Shown: piece after piece, positions 9,181-17,971 of the stretch
Position numbering within the stretch: the first letter of the stretch is position 1
Layout of the letters: each line of letters begins with the position of its first letter
Source: Escherichia sp. E4742
GTDB lineage: Bacteria; Pseudomonadota; Gammaproteobacteria; Enterobacterales; Enterobacteriaceae
Length of the DNA stretch: 64,000 nt
Reading direction: 5' to 3'
Assembly: GCF_005843885.1 (NCBI RefSeq)
Contig: NZ_CP040443.1
Location: 1,736,001-1,800,000, forward strand
Notes under the pieces: generated by a model
The model's input: only the letters and a program-made list of their open reading frames with translations
Database searches by the model: none
What the model was told of the DNA's origin: nothing
Position numbers and translations under genes: made by a program

Positions 9181-10244
9181 TGCGGCAACCTCACCACCAG
9201 GTCTTCAGGCCACGGACGTTCTTCGTTCACCCGCACCCACGCCACGCCCGGCAAACCCGTTTTGACATATTCCAGATGTTGCTGGAGTAATTCCGGTGGG
9301 ATACGCGCTTTGACACGGAACATCAGTTTCAGCCGCTCATCGCTGGTTTCGACGGTTTTTGGCGTGAACTGGGCGACGCTGGCGACAAAACTGATGGTCG
9401 CAGGAATACGCAAATCTGGCGCGGCATCGAGGATCAACCGGGCTTCACCACCCAGTTTCAGCGTGCCCGCCTGTTCGGTTGGCAGGAAGAAGGTCATATA
9501 GACGTCGCTGAGATCGACCATATTCAGCACCCGACCGCCTGCCGCCAGCACTTCGCCTGGCTCGGCAACCCGATACTGCACGCGTCCGTCACGCGGGGCT
9601 TTCAGTTCACTGTCATCGATATCTGCGGCAATGCGCCGCTCAGTGGCTTGTGCCGCTTCGACGCGTGTTTGCGCCTGAATGATATTGGTGCGTGCCGCCT
9701 CTATAGCGGCTTTAGAAGCCGAAACCTGGGCTTTTGCCGATTCCAGCGCAGCACGGGCGCTTTCGGCGGCGGCGCGGTCATCATCCAGTTGTTGCGCAGA
9801 AATAGCTCCACTATGGGCGAGCGAGCGGGAACGCGTATGACGTTTGGCTACGGAGTCCAGTTCAGCCTGGCGTTGATTAACCAGCGACTGTGCGGCACGA
9901 GTTTCACTTTGCCGCTGCTCCAGCAAAGCCTGCGCGGCAGCAACGGCACTTTGCGCCTCTTTGATTTGCGCGATGGCTTCCAGTCGCTGCTCCTGCAACA
10001 CGCGAGTATCCATCTTCGCCAGCACTTCACCTTCACGGACAAACTGCCCCTCTTTCACCAGAATGGTGTCAATACGCCCGGCAATTTTACTGGCGATATC
10101 CACTTCCGTCGCTTCAATACGACCATTACTGACGGCAAAGCCTTCCGGCACACCTGCCGGACGCAATAACCACCACGCCACGGCGACTGCAACCGCCAGT
10201 AACCCTACAACCCACCATGCCAGATGGCGCTTAATATTATCCAT
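9177..10244 (-). CDS. yhiI: HlyD-family membrane fusion protein YhiI
   Basis: A 355-residue periplasmic adaptor. An N-terminal anchor (HLAWWVVGLLAVAVAVAWWLL) is followed by a biotinyl-lipoyl half motif (VASKIAGRIDTILVKEGQFVREGEVLAKMD), a long Ala/Gln-rich coiled-coil hairpin of about 120 residues, the second lipoyl half (LKAPRDGRVQYRVAEPGEVL) and a beta-barrel domain. This is the standard HlyD/EmrA arrangement linking an inner-membrane exporter to an outer-membrane channel. First gene of the yhiI-rbbA-yhhJ operon; its stop overlaps the rbbA start. Confidence 0.92.
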   Translation of the reverse strand: MDNIKRHLAWWVVGLLAVAVAVAWWLLRPAGVPEGFAVSNGRIEATEVDIASKIAGRIDTILVKEGQFVREGEVLAKMDTRVLQEQRLEAIAQIKEAQSAVAAAQALLEQRQSETRAAQSLVNQRQAELDSVAKRHTRSRSLAHSGAISAQQLDDDRAAAESARAALESAKAQVSASKAAIEAARTNIIQAQTRVEAAQATERRIAADIDDSELKAPRDGRVQYRVAEPGEVLAAGGRVLNMVDLSDVYMTFFLPTEQAGTLKLGGEARLILDAAPDLRIPATISFVASVAQFTPKTVETSDERLKLMFRVKARIPPELLQQHLEYVKTGLPGVAWVRVNEERPWPEDLVVRLPQ

Positions 10245-10978
10245 AATCGACCCGCCATAATCCCTGTAAGCAATCGACGCGTGTTACAACTGCCACCGAA
10301 CGACGTTCAGTGAATTATTCCATCCGGGATAAGAAGGAAACGGCAAAGGCGGCCAGGGCGCAGAAAACTGAGCGCCAACGGGGAAGGCTTAGTGAAAACG
10401 GGTAGTAATGTTGTCATCATCAGCATTCCTGGCCGTAAATGAAACACGCATACTCATAAGTGAAATCAATTAAATACTAACAGTTATATTCATGTTGTCT
10501 ATTTGATTACCATCAGCTTGTGATACATCGCGATGTTCTTCTGTTCGATAGCGTTTTTAACCAAAAATCTTCTGCACAGGTTCTCAGGTACTACTGCGCA
10601 GGTTTCCGTAACAGAAAACCCGATGACTATCACATAGCGTTATTATCGCCGAGGTGCAAATATCTACCGAAAGTGAAATATTTTTTGAAAAGATGATAGA
10701 TGATAAATGCTTGTGTATTAAATAAAGCAATCTCGAACAAGGTCGTTTAAAGCAACAAAATAAAAATAGGATAAAGATATTAACTCGGAATTTACCTTAG
10801 GATAAATATTTATTTGTCAGCATTAACTCACATCTAAAACTTAACACTCAGGGCAATAAATCCGGCTATAGTAAAGTTACTTGTTACATTTGGTGGTATC
10901 TCATTGTTATATTTAACTGACTAAAAATACTACTGATACGCTTTCTTATATTAGCAGAAAGTACACATGGAGTTTAAA
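10245..10978. other. Intergenic region between yhiI and yhiM
   Basis: About 730 bases, the space where K-12 carries yhiJ and yhiL. I find no trace of those genes. The half next to yhiI has a possible 39-codon minus-strand leader frame (listed separately); the AT-rich half next to yhiM (about 10640-10960) looks like a promoter region and has no convincing frame. yhiM has a clear GGAG site at 10969-10972. Confidence 0.6.
10307..10426 (-). CDS. Possible small leader protein upstream of yhiI
   Basis: A 39-codon frame (or 37 codons from the ATG at 10420, which has AGGA six bases upstream). The peptide begins MLMMTTLLPVFTKPSPLALS, is rich in Leu, Pro, Arg and Phe, and ends 62 bases before yhiI. 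GC content is higher than the surrounding non-coding DNA. It could be a regulatory leader peptide for the export operon or chance; there is no family match that I know. Confidence 0.3.
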   Translation of the reverse strand: MLMMTTLLPVFTKPSPLALSFLRPGRLCRFLLIPDGIIH

Positions 10979-12031
10979 ATGAATATATATATCGGATGGC
11001 TATTTAAATTAATTCCTTTAATTATGGGGATAATATGTATTGCATTGGGTGATTTTGTATTAGCAGGTTCCGGGCAAAGTGAGTATTTTGTGGCGGGGCA
11101 TGTGCTTATTTCGCTTTCTGCAATATGCCTGGCGTTGTTCACTACGGCATTTATTATTATTTCGCAGTTAACGCATGGTGTGAATAAGCTCTACAACACA
11201 CTTTTTCCTGTTATTGGTTACGCTGGGTCTGTCGCAACTATGATTTGGGGATGGTTACTGCTGGCAAGTGATAATGTCATGGCCGATGAATTTGTTGCCG
11301 GGCATGTTATTTTCGGTGTTGGGATGATTGCTGCCTGCGTATCAACCGTGGCGGCGTCTTCTGGGCATTTTCTGCTGATCCCCAAAAACGCCTCGGGCAG
11401 TAAGAGTGATGGTACGCCGTTGCAGGCTTATTCTTCAACAATCGGTAACTGCTTAATTGCCATTCCCGTTCTGCTTACTCTCTTTGGTTTCATTTGGTCA
11501 GTTGCGCTGTTACGTAGTGCAAATATTACAGCGCATTATGTTGCAGGCCATGTACTACTGGGGCTAACCGCAATTTGCGCTTGTCTTATTGGCCTGGTCG
11601 CCACCATTGTTCATCAAACGCGGAACACATTCTCAGCGAAAGAACATTGGCTGTGGTGTTATTGGGTTATTTTGCTCGGCTCACTTACCGTTATTCAGGG
11701 GATCTACGTTTTAGTCAGTTCTGATGAAAGTGCCAGACTGGCACCCGGCATTATTCTCATCTGTCTGGGGATGATCTGCTACAGTATTTTCTCCAAAGTG
11801 TGGCTGTTGGCGTTGGTATGGCGACGCACCTGTTCGTTAGCCAACAGAATACCCATGATTCCGGTATTTACCTGTCTGTTTTGCCTGTTCCTCGCAGCGT
11901 TCCTTGCTGAAATTGCGCAAACCGATATGGCTTATTTTATTCCTTCGCGAGTTTTGGTTGGCTTAGGTGCAGTGTGTTTTACACTGTTTTCCATCGTTTC
12001 TATATTAGAAGCGGGTTCTGCGAAAAAATAA
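10979..12031 (+). CDS. yhiM: Inner membrane protein YhiM
   Basis: A 350-residue polytopic membrane protein with about ten predicted helices arranged as repeated units; the motif FVAGHV or YVAGHVL recurs three times (near residues 35, 105 and 190), pointing to internal duplication. The start at 10979 is supported by GGAG six bases upstream; the in-frame ATG at 10967 has no ribosome site. In K-12 YhiM is linked to acid resistance, which fits the acid genes further along. Biochemical function is unknown. Confidence 0.92.
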   Translation: MNIYIGWLFKLIPLIMGIICIALGDFVLAGSGQSEYFVAGHVLISLSAICLALFTTAFIIISQLTHGVNKLYNTLFPVIGYAGSVATMIWGWLLLASDNVMADEFVAGHVIFGVGMIAACVSTVAASSGHFLLIPKNASGSKSDGTPLQAYSSTIGNCLIAIPVLLTLFGFIWSVALLRSANITAHYVAGHVLLGLTAICACLIGLVATIVHQTRNTFSAKEHWLWCYWVILLGSLTVIQGIYVLVSSDESARLAPGIILICLGMICYSIFSKVWLLALVWRRTCSLANRIPMIPVFTCLFCLFLAAFLAEIAQTDMAYFIPSRVLVGLGAVCFTLFSIVSILEAGSAKK

Positions 12032-12037
12032 TCACTC

Positions 12038-12070
12038 TCGCCGGATTGTGGTTATGCTACAGCCCGGCGA
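12038..12070. terminator. Hairpin between convergent yhiM and the arsR-like gene
   Basis: TCGCCGG and CCGGCGA form a 7-base stem around a long loop in the 42-base gap between two convergent genes. There is no real T run on either side, so it is only a possible bidirectional terminator. Confidence 0.35.
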
Positions 12071-12073
12071 ATA

Positions 12074-12370
12074 TTAATACTTCCCGTTATTCACGCAGCA
12101 CTCTTCACGCAGAAAGCTAATAATCCCTTCCAGAACATCATATTGCGAGACACACATCAACGTGCGACTTTCGCGGTTTTGCTTAACCAGACCAACGGAG
12201 ACCAGCGCCGAGATATGGTGGCTCAAGGTCGATGCGGGGATCGCAAGTTCCTTCTGTAACTCGCCTACCGGCATCCCGCGTTCTCCCGCTTTGACCAGAT
12301 GACGAAAAATAAACAAACGGGTCGGATGACCTAATTCTTTCAGTGCCTTAGCGACATCTTCCAGTTCCAT
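12074..12370 (-). CDS. ArsR/SmtB-family repressor with C-terminal Cys-Cys pair
   Basis: A 98-residue winged helix-turn-helix protein: MELEDVAKALKELGHPTRLFIFRHL is the ArsR entry motif, and LQKELAIPASTLSHHISAL is the recognition helix-turn-helix. It lacks the CVC motif of classical ArsR. Instead it ends EECCVNNGKY, with adjacent Cys91 and Cys92. From the literature I recall a Shewanella ArsR selective for methylarsenite through an adjacent C-terminal cysteine pair, found beside arsP. The gene is divergent from an ArsP-type permease, with two matching dyads between them. I infer an organoarsenical or antimonial sensor; metal specificity is unproven. Not present in K-12 at this site. Confidence 0.85.
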   Translation of the reverse strand: MELEDVAKALKELGHPTRLFIFRHLVKAGERGMPVGELQKELAIPASTLSHHISALVSVGLVKQNRESRTLMCVSQYDVLEGIISFLREECCVNNGKY

Positions 12371-12392
12371 AAGTAGTTTCTCCGGCTAATTG

Positions 12393-12455
12393 ATATTTCG
12401 ATAATACCAGAAATATCTTGCTCACCGCTCGTTATTTCGATAATTTTAGAAATAT
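12393..12455. promoter_or_regulatory. Two dyad operators for the divergent arsR-like/arsP promoters
   Basis: Two 24-base imperfect repeats share the same plan: ATATTTC-N10-GAAATAT at 12393-12416 and TTATTTC-N10-GAAATAT at 12432-12455. Both also contain ATTTCGATAAT. They start 39 bases apart and lie between the divergent starts at 12370 and 12476, where a dimeric ArsR protein should bind to repress both genes. Confidence 0.75.
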
Positions 12456-12475
12456 AGTTTTAGCGAGGGTATAAA

Positions 12476-13474
12476 ATGTTTGAATGGTTACCAGGGCTGC
12501 GCGACGCCGCCGGGATGTTCCTGTTCTTAGCCGTAGAGCTATCGTTACTTTTTCTTCTTATCAGTGCTGGTGTTAGCGTAATCCGTCAGAAAATCCCGGA
12601 TCATAAGATCCAGAAAATGATGGGTGCGCGTAAAGGGCGTGGTTATTTGCTGGCAGCAATGTTAGGTGCAGTGACTCCGTTTTGCAGTTGCTCAACCATT
12701 CCCATGCTTCGCGGTCTTCTTTCTGCAAAAGCGGGATTTGGCCCAACGCTCACCTTTTTATTTGTTTCACCATTACTCAACCCGATTATCGTCGGGCTAA
12801 TGTGGGCAACATTTGGCTGGAAGGTAACGTTGCTGTACGCCGTTATTGCGTGCGGCGTTTCGCTGGCCGCCAGTTTGTTACTGGATTTTGTTGGCTTCGA
12901 ACGATACGTCATACCGGCGAAGGGGAGCAACGCGAGCTGCTGCAAACCAGTGTCCGATAAACCCGTTATTAACTTGCGCTCCGCGACGTTTACACCACAA
13001 ACCACATCTTGCTGTACCGCAGAACCTGCTGTTAATTGCTGTAGTGCAGCCAAAACGACGCCCCCCAGCCTGCTGACTCAGGCAATAAAGGATGCATGGC
13101 TGCAATTTAAAGAAGTGCTTCCCTACCTGTTAATTGGGGTGCTAATTGGCTCATTTATTTACGGCTTTATTCCAGCACAATGGATTGCAGCACATGCCGG
13201 AACGGATAATCCACTGGCTATCCCCTTGAGCGCGGTTATAGGTATCCCGCTCTATATACGTGCAGAGGCCGTCATTCCCCTCGCGTCGGTATTAATGACC
13301 AAAGGCATGGGGATGGGAGCCGTAATGGCACTCATCATCGGCAGCGCGGGTGCCAGCTTAACAGAAGTTATTTTGCTGAAATCGATGTTTCGCACGCCGA
13401 TGATTATTGCCTTTCTGATGGTAATTTTAGGAATGGCCGTGGTTATGGGATATGTAACGCAAGCGTTATTTTGA
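12476..13474 (+). CDS. arsP: ArsP/DUF318-type permease with Cys-rich central loop
   Basis: A 332-residue membrane protein of the permease/DUF318 family, which includes ArsP exporters of trivalent organoarsenicals. Two homologous membrane halves are visible: residues 10-140 with the diagnostic TPFCSCSTIPMLRGLL motif, and 200-330 with GIPLYIRAEAVIPLAS. The hydrophilic loop between them carries three Cys-Cys pairs (SCCKP, SCCTA, NCCSA), which would suit metalloid capture. GAGGG precedes the ATG. It is divergent from the arsR-like gene and overlaps the convergent yhiN end by nine bases. Symbol is by family and context; the exported compound is inferred. Confidence 0.8.
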   Translation: MFEWLPGLRDAAGMFLFLAVELSLLFLLISAGVSVIRQKIPDHKIQKMMGARKGRGYLLAAMLGAVTPFCSCSTIPMLRGLLSAKAGFGPTLTFLFVSPLLNPIIVGLMWATFGWKVTLLYAVIACGVSLAASLLLDFVGFERYVIPAKGSNASCCKPVSDKPVINLRSATFTPQTTSCCTAEPAVNCCSAAKTTPPSLLTQAIKDAWLQFKEVLPYLLIGVLIGSFIYGFIPAQWIAAHAGTDNPLAIPLSAVIGIPLYIRAEAVIPLASVLMTKGMGMGAVMALIIGSAGASLTEVILLKSMFRTPMIIAFLMVILGMAVVMGYVTQALF

Positions 13475-14659
13475 GGCCAAATCCTGCGCACAAGCCCATG
13501 CGCTCGACCACGCCCACTGGAAGTTATAGCCCCCCAGCCAGCCGGTGACGTCCATCACTTCACCGATGAAGTACAGCCCCGGCACTTTGCGCGCTTCCAT
13601 TGTCCGTGATGAGAGTTCGTTGGTGTCCACGCCGCCGAGCGTCACTTCGGCGGTGCGATAGCCTTCGGTGCCGTTGGGTTGTACGCGCCAGTCGGTCAAT
13701 GTGGTAATCAACACCTGTTGATCACGCACGTTGAGCTGTTTTAGCGGGACGTCCGGGATTTGCCCAAGTTGTTGTAACCGTTCAACCAACCGTTTCGGCA
13801 GATGAACCGCCAGCGTGTTTTTCAGGCTCTGATTCGGATGCGCGTTACGCTGTTCATTAAGAAAGGCTTCCAGATCGACATCCGGTAGCAGATTGATGCT
13901 GACAAATTCACCCGGTTGCCAGTAGCTGGATATCTGCAATACCGCAGGGCCAGACAAGCCGCGGTGGGTGAAGAGTAAGTTCTCGCGGAATACGGTGCCG
14001 TTTTCAGCGGTGATCACCGAAGGCACCGCCACGCCCGCCAGCACCTGTAACTCTTCCAGCAACGGTTTATGCAGGGTGAATGGCACCAGGCCTGCGCGGG
14101 TTGGCAACACGTTGAGGCCAAATTGTTCGGCAATCTTATAACCGAACGGCGATGCGCCCAGACCAGGCATCGAGAGACCTCCGGTGGCAATGATCAGTTT
14201 ATCGCAGCCGACGGTCATACCGTTCAGTTCAAGCGTAAACCCCGTTTCATCCTTTGCCACACTCAGCACTTCGCTGCGCAATCGGAAGGTCACATTACCC
14301 TTTTCACACTCATCCACCAGCATGTCGACAATCTGCTGAGCGGAGTCATCACAGAAGAGTTGCCCTAACGTTTTCTCGTGCCAGGCGATGCCGTGTTTAT
14401 TGACCAGATCAATGAAATCCCACTGGGTAAAACGCGCGAGTGCAGACTTACAAAAATGCGGATTTTGGCTCAGATAGGCGCCTGGCTCGACATAAAGGTT
14501 GGTAAAGTTGCAGCGTCCACCGCCAGACATGAGGATTTTGCGCCCGGGTTTTTTACCATTATCAATCAGCAAAACTCTGCGCCCTGCCTGACCTGCCAGC
14601 GCAGAACAGAACATACCCGCCGCACCAGCGCCTATAATAATGGCATCAAACCTTTCCAC
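13466..14659 (-). CDS. yhiN: FAD-dependent oxidoreductase-like protein YhiN (HI0933 family)
   Basis: A 397-residue flavoprotein. The N-terminal dinucleotide motif GAGAAGMFCSALAGQAGRRVLLID and the family signature KPGRKILMSGGGRCNFTN sit in the first 55 residues; ATGGLSMPGLGASPFGY and the C-terminal VPGLYFIGEVMDVTGWLGGYNFQWAWSSA (split here by function: FAD contact and closing segment) are typical of the HI0933/BaiN family. The substrate in E. coli is not established. The 3' end overlaps the convergent permease gene, so no terminator fits between them. Confidence 0.92.
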   Translation of the reverse strand: MERFDAIIIGAGAAGMFCSALAGQAGRRVLLIDNGKKPGRKILMSGGGRCNFTNLYVEPGAYLSQNPHFCKSALARFTQWDFIDLVNKHGIAWHEKTLGQLFCDDSAQQIVDMLVDECEKGNVTFRLRSEVLSVAKDETGFTLELNGMTVGCDKLIIATGGLSMPGLGASPFGYKIAEQFGLNVLPTRAGLVPFTLHKPLLEELQVLAGVAVPSVITAENGTVFRENLLFTHRGLSGPAVLQISSYWQPGEFVSINLLPDVDLEAFLNEQRNAHPNQSLKNTLAVHLPKRLVERLQQLGQIPDVPLKQLNVRDQQVLITTLTDWRVQPNGTEGYRTAEVTLGGVDTNELSSRTMEARKVPGLYFIGEVMDVTGWLGGYNFQWAWSSAWACAQDLASK

Positions 14660-14889
14660 GTTGCGCTCCTCTTAGAAAAAATGGGCGTGAATTGTAAAGA
14701 TTCCTCAGTGGCCGCACCAGCAGCAATATTACTTAGGGGAAGTATTTGTCTGAATTATATAAGATAATTATTTTTTGAGCGAAATTCATACAGGAGGCAA
14801 ATCAAAAAAATCTATATTTCACTTTGCCCGCGCCGCGAAAGTCACTGATAATGCGCCGCGTTCATGTCCTCAAAATGGCGTAACGTCCT

Positions 14890-16389
14890 ATGCTACATTT
14901 GTTTGCTGGCCTGGATTTGCATACCGGGCTGTTATTATTGCTTGCACTGGCTTTTGTGCTGTTCTACGAAGCCATCAATGGTTTCCATGACACAGCCAAC
15001 GCCGTGGCAACTGTCATCTATACCCGCGCGATGCGTTCTCAGCTCGCTGTGGTTATGGCGGCAGTGTTCAACTTCTTGGGTGTTTTGCTGGGTGGTCTTA
15101 GTGTTGCCTATGCCATTGTGCATATGCTGCCGACGGATCTGCTGCTTAATATGGGATCGTCCCATGGTCTTGCCATGGTGTTCTCTATGTTGCTGGCAGC
15201 AATTATCTGGAACCTTGGTACCTGGTACTTTGGTTTACCTGCATCCAGCTCCCATACGCTGATTGGCGCGATCATCGGTATTGGTTTAACCAATGCGTTG
15301 ATGACCGGGACGTCAGTGGTGGATGCACTCAATATCCCGAAAGTATTAAGTATTTTCGCATCTCTGATCGTTTCCCCTATTGTCGGCCTGGTGTTTGCTG
15401 GCGGTCTGATTTTCTTGCTGCGTCGCTACTGGAGCGGCACCAAGAAACGCGCCCGTATCCACCTGACCCCAGCGGAACGTGAAAAGAAAGACGGCAAGAA
15501 AAAGCCGCCGTTCTGGACGCGTATCGCGCTGATCCTTTCTGCTATCGGCGTGGCGTTCTCTCACGGCGCGAACGATGGTCAGAAAGGCATTGGTCTGGTT
15601 ATGTTGGTTCTGATTGGCGTCGCACCAGCGGGCTTCGTGGTGAATATGAATGCCACTGGCTACGAAATCACCCGTACCCGTGATGCCATCAACAATGTGG
15701 AAGCTTACTTTGAGCAGCATCCTGCGCTGCTTAAACAGGCGACCGGTGCCGATCAGTTAGTACCGACACCAGAAGCAGGCGCAACACAACCTGCGGAGTT
15801 CCATTGCCATCCGTCGAATACCATTAACGCGCTCAACCGCCTGAAAGGCATGCTGACCGCCGATGTGGAAAGCTACGACAAGCTGTCGCTTGACCAACGT
15901 AGCCAGATGCGCCGCATTATGCTGTGCGTTTCTGACACTATCGACAAAGTGGTGAAAATGCCTGGCGTCACTGCGGATGATCAGCGTCTGTTGAAGAAAC
16001 TGAAGTCCGATATGCTGAGCACCATCGAGTATGCTCCGGTGTGGATCATCATGGCGGTCGCGCTGGCGTTAGGTATCGGTACGATGATTGGCTGGCGTCG
16101 TGTGGCGACCACTATCGGTGAGAAAATCGGTAAGAAAGGCATGACCTACGCTCAGGGGATGTCTGCTCAGATGACGGCAGCGGTGTCTATCGGTCTGGCG
16201 AGTTATACCGGGATGCCGGTTTCCACCACTCACGTACTCTCCTCTTCCGTAGCGGGGACGATGGTGGTTGACGGCGGCGGCTTACAGCGTAAAACCGTAA
16301 CCAGCATTCTGATGGCCTGGGTGTTTACCCTCCCGGCTGCAGTTCTGCTCTCCGGTGCGCTGTACTGGATCTCCTTGCAGTTCCTGTAA
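14890..16389 (+). CDS. pitA: Low-affinity metal-phosphate/proton symporter PitA
   Basis: A 499-residue inner-membrane inorganic phosphate transporter. The two Pit family repeats are clear: ALAFVLFYEAINGFHDTANAVAT near the N-terminus and IALILSAIGVAFSHGANDGQKGIG in the middle, with GLPASSSHTLIGAIIG and GMPVSTTHVLSSS as the paired second motifs. A roughly 150-residue cytoplasmic stretch (about 245-390) separates the last helices. Known to import divalent metal-phosphate complexes with protons. The 230-base gap upstream holds its promoter; a strong terminator follows. Confidence 0.97.
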   Translation: MLHLFAGLDLHTGLLLLLALAFVLFYEAINGFHDTANAVATVIYTRAMRSQLAVVMAAVFNFLGVLLGGLSVAYAIVHMLPTDLLLNMGSSHGLAMVFSMLLAAIIWNLGTWYFGLPASSSHTLIGAIIGIGLTNALMTGTSVVDALNIPKVLSIFASLIVSPIVGLVFAGGLIFLLRRYWSGTKKRARIHLTPAEREKKDGKKKPPFWTRIALILSAIGVAFSHGANDGQKGIGLVMLVLIGVAPAGFVVNMNATGYEITRTRDAINNVEAYFEQHPALLKQATGADQLVPTPEAGATQPAEFHCHPSNTINALNRLKGMLTADVESYDKLSLDQRSQMRRIMLCVSDTIDKVVKMPGVTADDQRLLKKLKSDMLSTIEYAPVWIIMAVALALGIGTMIGWRRVATTIGEKIGKKGMTYAQGMSAQMTAAVSIGLASYTGMPVSTTHVLSSSVAGTMVVDGGGLQRKTVTSILMAWVFTLPAAVLLSGALYWISLQFL

Positions 16390-16406
16390 TCGCACGCATA
16401 AAAACG

Positions 16407-16436
16407 AGCGGGTCAGTTTACTGGCCCGCTTTTTTT
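16407..16436. terminator. Bidirectional terminator between pitA and uspB
   Basis: AGCGGGTCAG and CTGGCCCGCT form a 10-base stem with one wobble, followed on the plus strand by seven Ts. On the minus strand it is followed by CGTTTTT, so it can also end uspB. Confidence 0.85.
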
Positions 16437-16456
16437 ATGCGTTATTACCGTGGCGC

Positions 16457-16792
16457 TTAATGCCAAATCATCAACGCAATCAGGCTTACCACCACCAGGC
16501 CACACAATGCGCTGGTCAGAATAAACTGACGACGCACGCGCTCGCAGCGACGGATAAACTCATCATCGTGATGATCGCGATAACGTTGGGCATAGATATA
16601 CCAAACGAGACGCACCTGTTTGTTGGGTTGGCCATGTGAGGTAAAAAAGCCCCCTCCATCAACATATTGATAGAGCAATGGATCGCAATTACGCAGTACC
16701 ACTAACAACGCGCGTAGTGATGAGAAATAGCGCGCCATGTTAACAATGCAAACGACACATAAAGCCCAAAATAATGCGACGGTGCTTATCAT
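16457..16792 (-). CDS. uspB: Universal stress protein B
   Basis: A 111-residue protein with a hydrophobic helix at each end ([17 protein letters not shown] and [21 protein letters not shown]) around a charged middle, the UspB layout in the inner membrane. In K-12 it is a sigma-S dependent stationary-phase gene involved in ethanol tolerance. Divergent from uspA with a 390-base promoter region between. Confidence 0.96.
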
Positions 16793-17182
16793 ACCCCCTC
16801 CCCGGCGACCTGCCCGCGGAGTTCCCCTCCGGGGCTACCGCTCCCGATACGCTGCCAATCAGTTAACACCAGGTCCTGGAGAAACCGCTTTTGTGATGAC
16901 AAACATCCGAGCGGCTCTATAGATAGTGTAGGAGATCAGGTTGTTTTTTTTCCATAAGGTTAACCACTATCAATACATTCATGTAGAAAATTTGATTATC
17001 TGATTGGTAAGCAAGGCGGATTGACGGATCAGCCAGGTCGCTATAAGGTAAGGATGGTCTTTTCACTGAATCTTTACGGCTGGGTTAGCCCCGCGCACGT
17101 AGTTCGCAGGACGCGGGTGACGTAACGGCACAAGAAACGCAAGCTGGCCAGTCATCTACAACTTTATGGAAGGAGTAACACT
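16793..17182. promoter_or_regulatory. Divergent uspB/uspA promoter region
   Basis: This gap drives uspB leftwards and uspA rightwards. For uspA a possible sigma-70 pair is TTGACG at 17021-17026 and TATAAG at 17042-17047 (15-base spacing, short), leaving a leader of about 130 bases, consistent with the long uspA leader known in K-12. GAAGGAG-like SD precedes the uspA ATG. I cannot place the uspB promoter from sequence alone. Confidence 0.5.
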
Positions 17183-17617
17183 ATGGCTTATAAACACATT
17201 CTCATCGCGGTCGATCTCTCCCCGGAAAGCAAAGTTCTGGTAGAGAAAGCAGTCTCTATGGCTCGCCCCTACAATGCGAAAGTTTCTCTGATCCACGTAG
17301 ATGTAAACTACTCTGACCTATACACCGGACTTATTGATGTAAATCTGGGTGACATGCAGAAACGCATTTCCGAAGAGACTCATCATGCATTGACCGAACT
17401 CTCCACCAACGCAGGATACCCCATCACTGAAACCCTTAGCGGCAGCGGCGATTTGGGTCAGGTTCTGGTTGATGCGATCAAGAAATACGACATGGACCTG
17501 GTTGTTTGTGGTCACCACCAGGACTTCTGGAGCAAACTGATGTCTTCCGCGCGTCAGCTGATCAACACCGTTCACGTTGATATGCTGATTGTTCCGCTGC
17601 GCGACGAAGAAGAATAA
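17183..17617 (+). CDS. uspA: Universal stress protein A
   Basis: A 144-residue cytoplasmic UspA-fold protein: [23 protein letters not shown] start, [11 protein letters not shown] second strand, and [24 protein letters not shown] near the end. E. coli UspA belongs to the subgroup without a clear ATP-binding G-2X-G-9X-G motif and is phosphorylated during growth arrest. Induced by almost any growth-limiting stress. AAGGAG lies nine bases before the ATG. A strong terminator follows. Confidence 0.98.
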
Positions 17618-17637
17618 TATCTCCCCTACTTGCTCCT

Positions 17638-17668
17638 GAACGCCCGCTTATGCGGGCGTTCTGCTTTT
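17638..17668 (+). terminator. uspA intrinsic terminator
   Basis: GAACGCCCGC and GCGGGCGTTC form a perfect 10-base stem with a TTAT loop, followed by TGCTTTTT. Confidence 0.85.
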
Positions 17669-17815
17669 TGTGTTGTACCCGAATGCGACGTGCGAGTACA
17701 AACACGGGAGCGCTCAATCAAGCCGGTGTTCATCCGCAGTCAGAAAGTTCCACTACGCATCGAATAATTCAAATTCACACCCCAACAAAATAGCATTTAG
17801 CGCCATCATATCTCA

Positions 17816-17846
17816 AACAACCAGCATGATTAGCTGGTTGTTTTTT
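17816..17846 (+). terminator. Second intrinsic terminator between uspA and dtpB
   Basis: AACAACCAGC and GCTGGTTGTT form a perfect 10-base stem around ATGATTA, followed by four more Ts. It lies 155 bases past the uspA terminator with no gene between, so it either ends an unannotated short transcript or insulates dtpB. Confidence 0.8.
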
Positions 17847-17971
17847 GCTGTGATAGTGCATTAATGCATTCATTACATCAATATTAAGAATTTTAGACGT
17901 GTGTAAACTCTTTCGCACGCAATCACTTACGCGTTCATACTTTTCATGATGGTATTGAAAGGCTAAAAATT

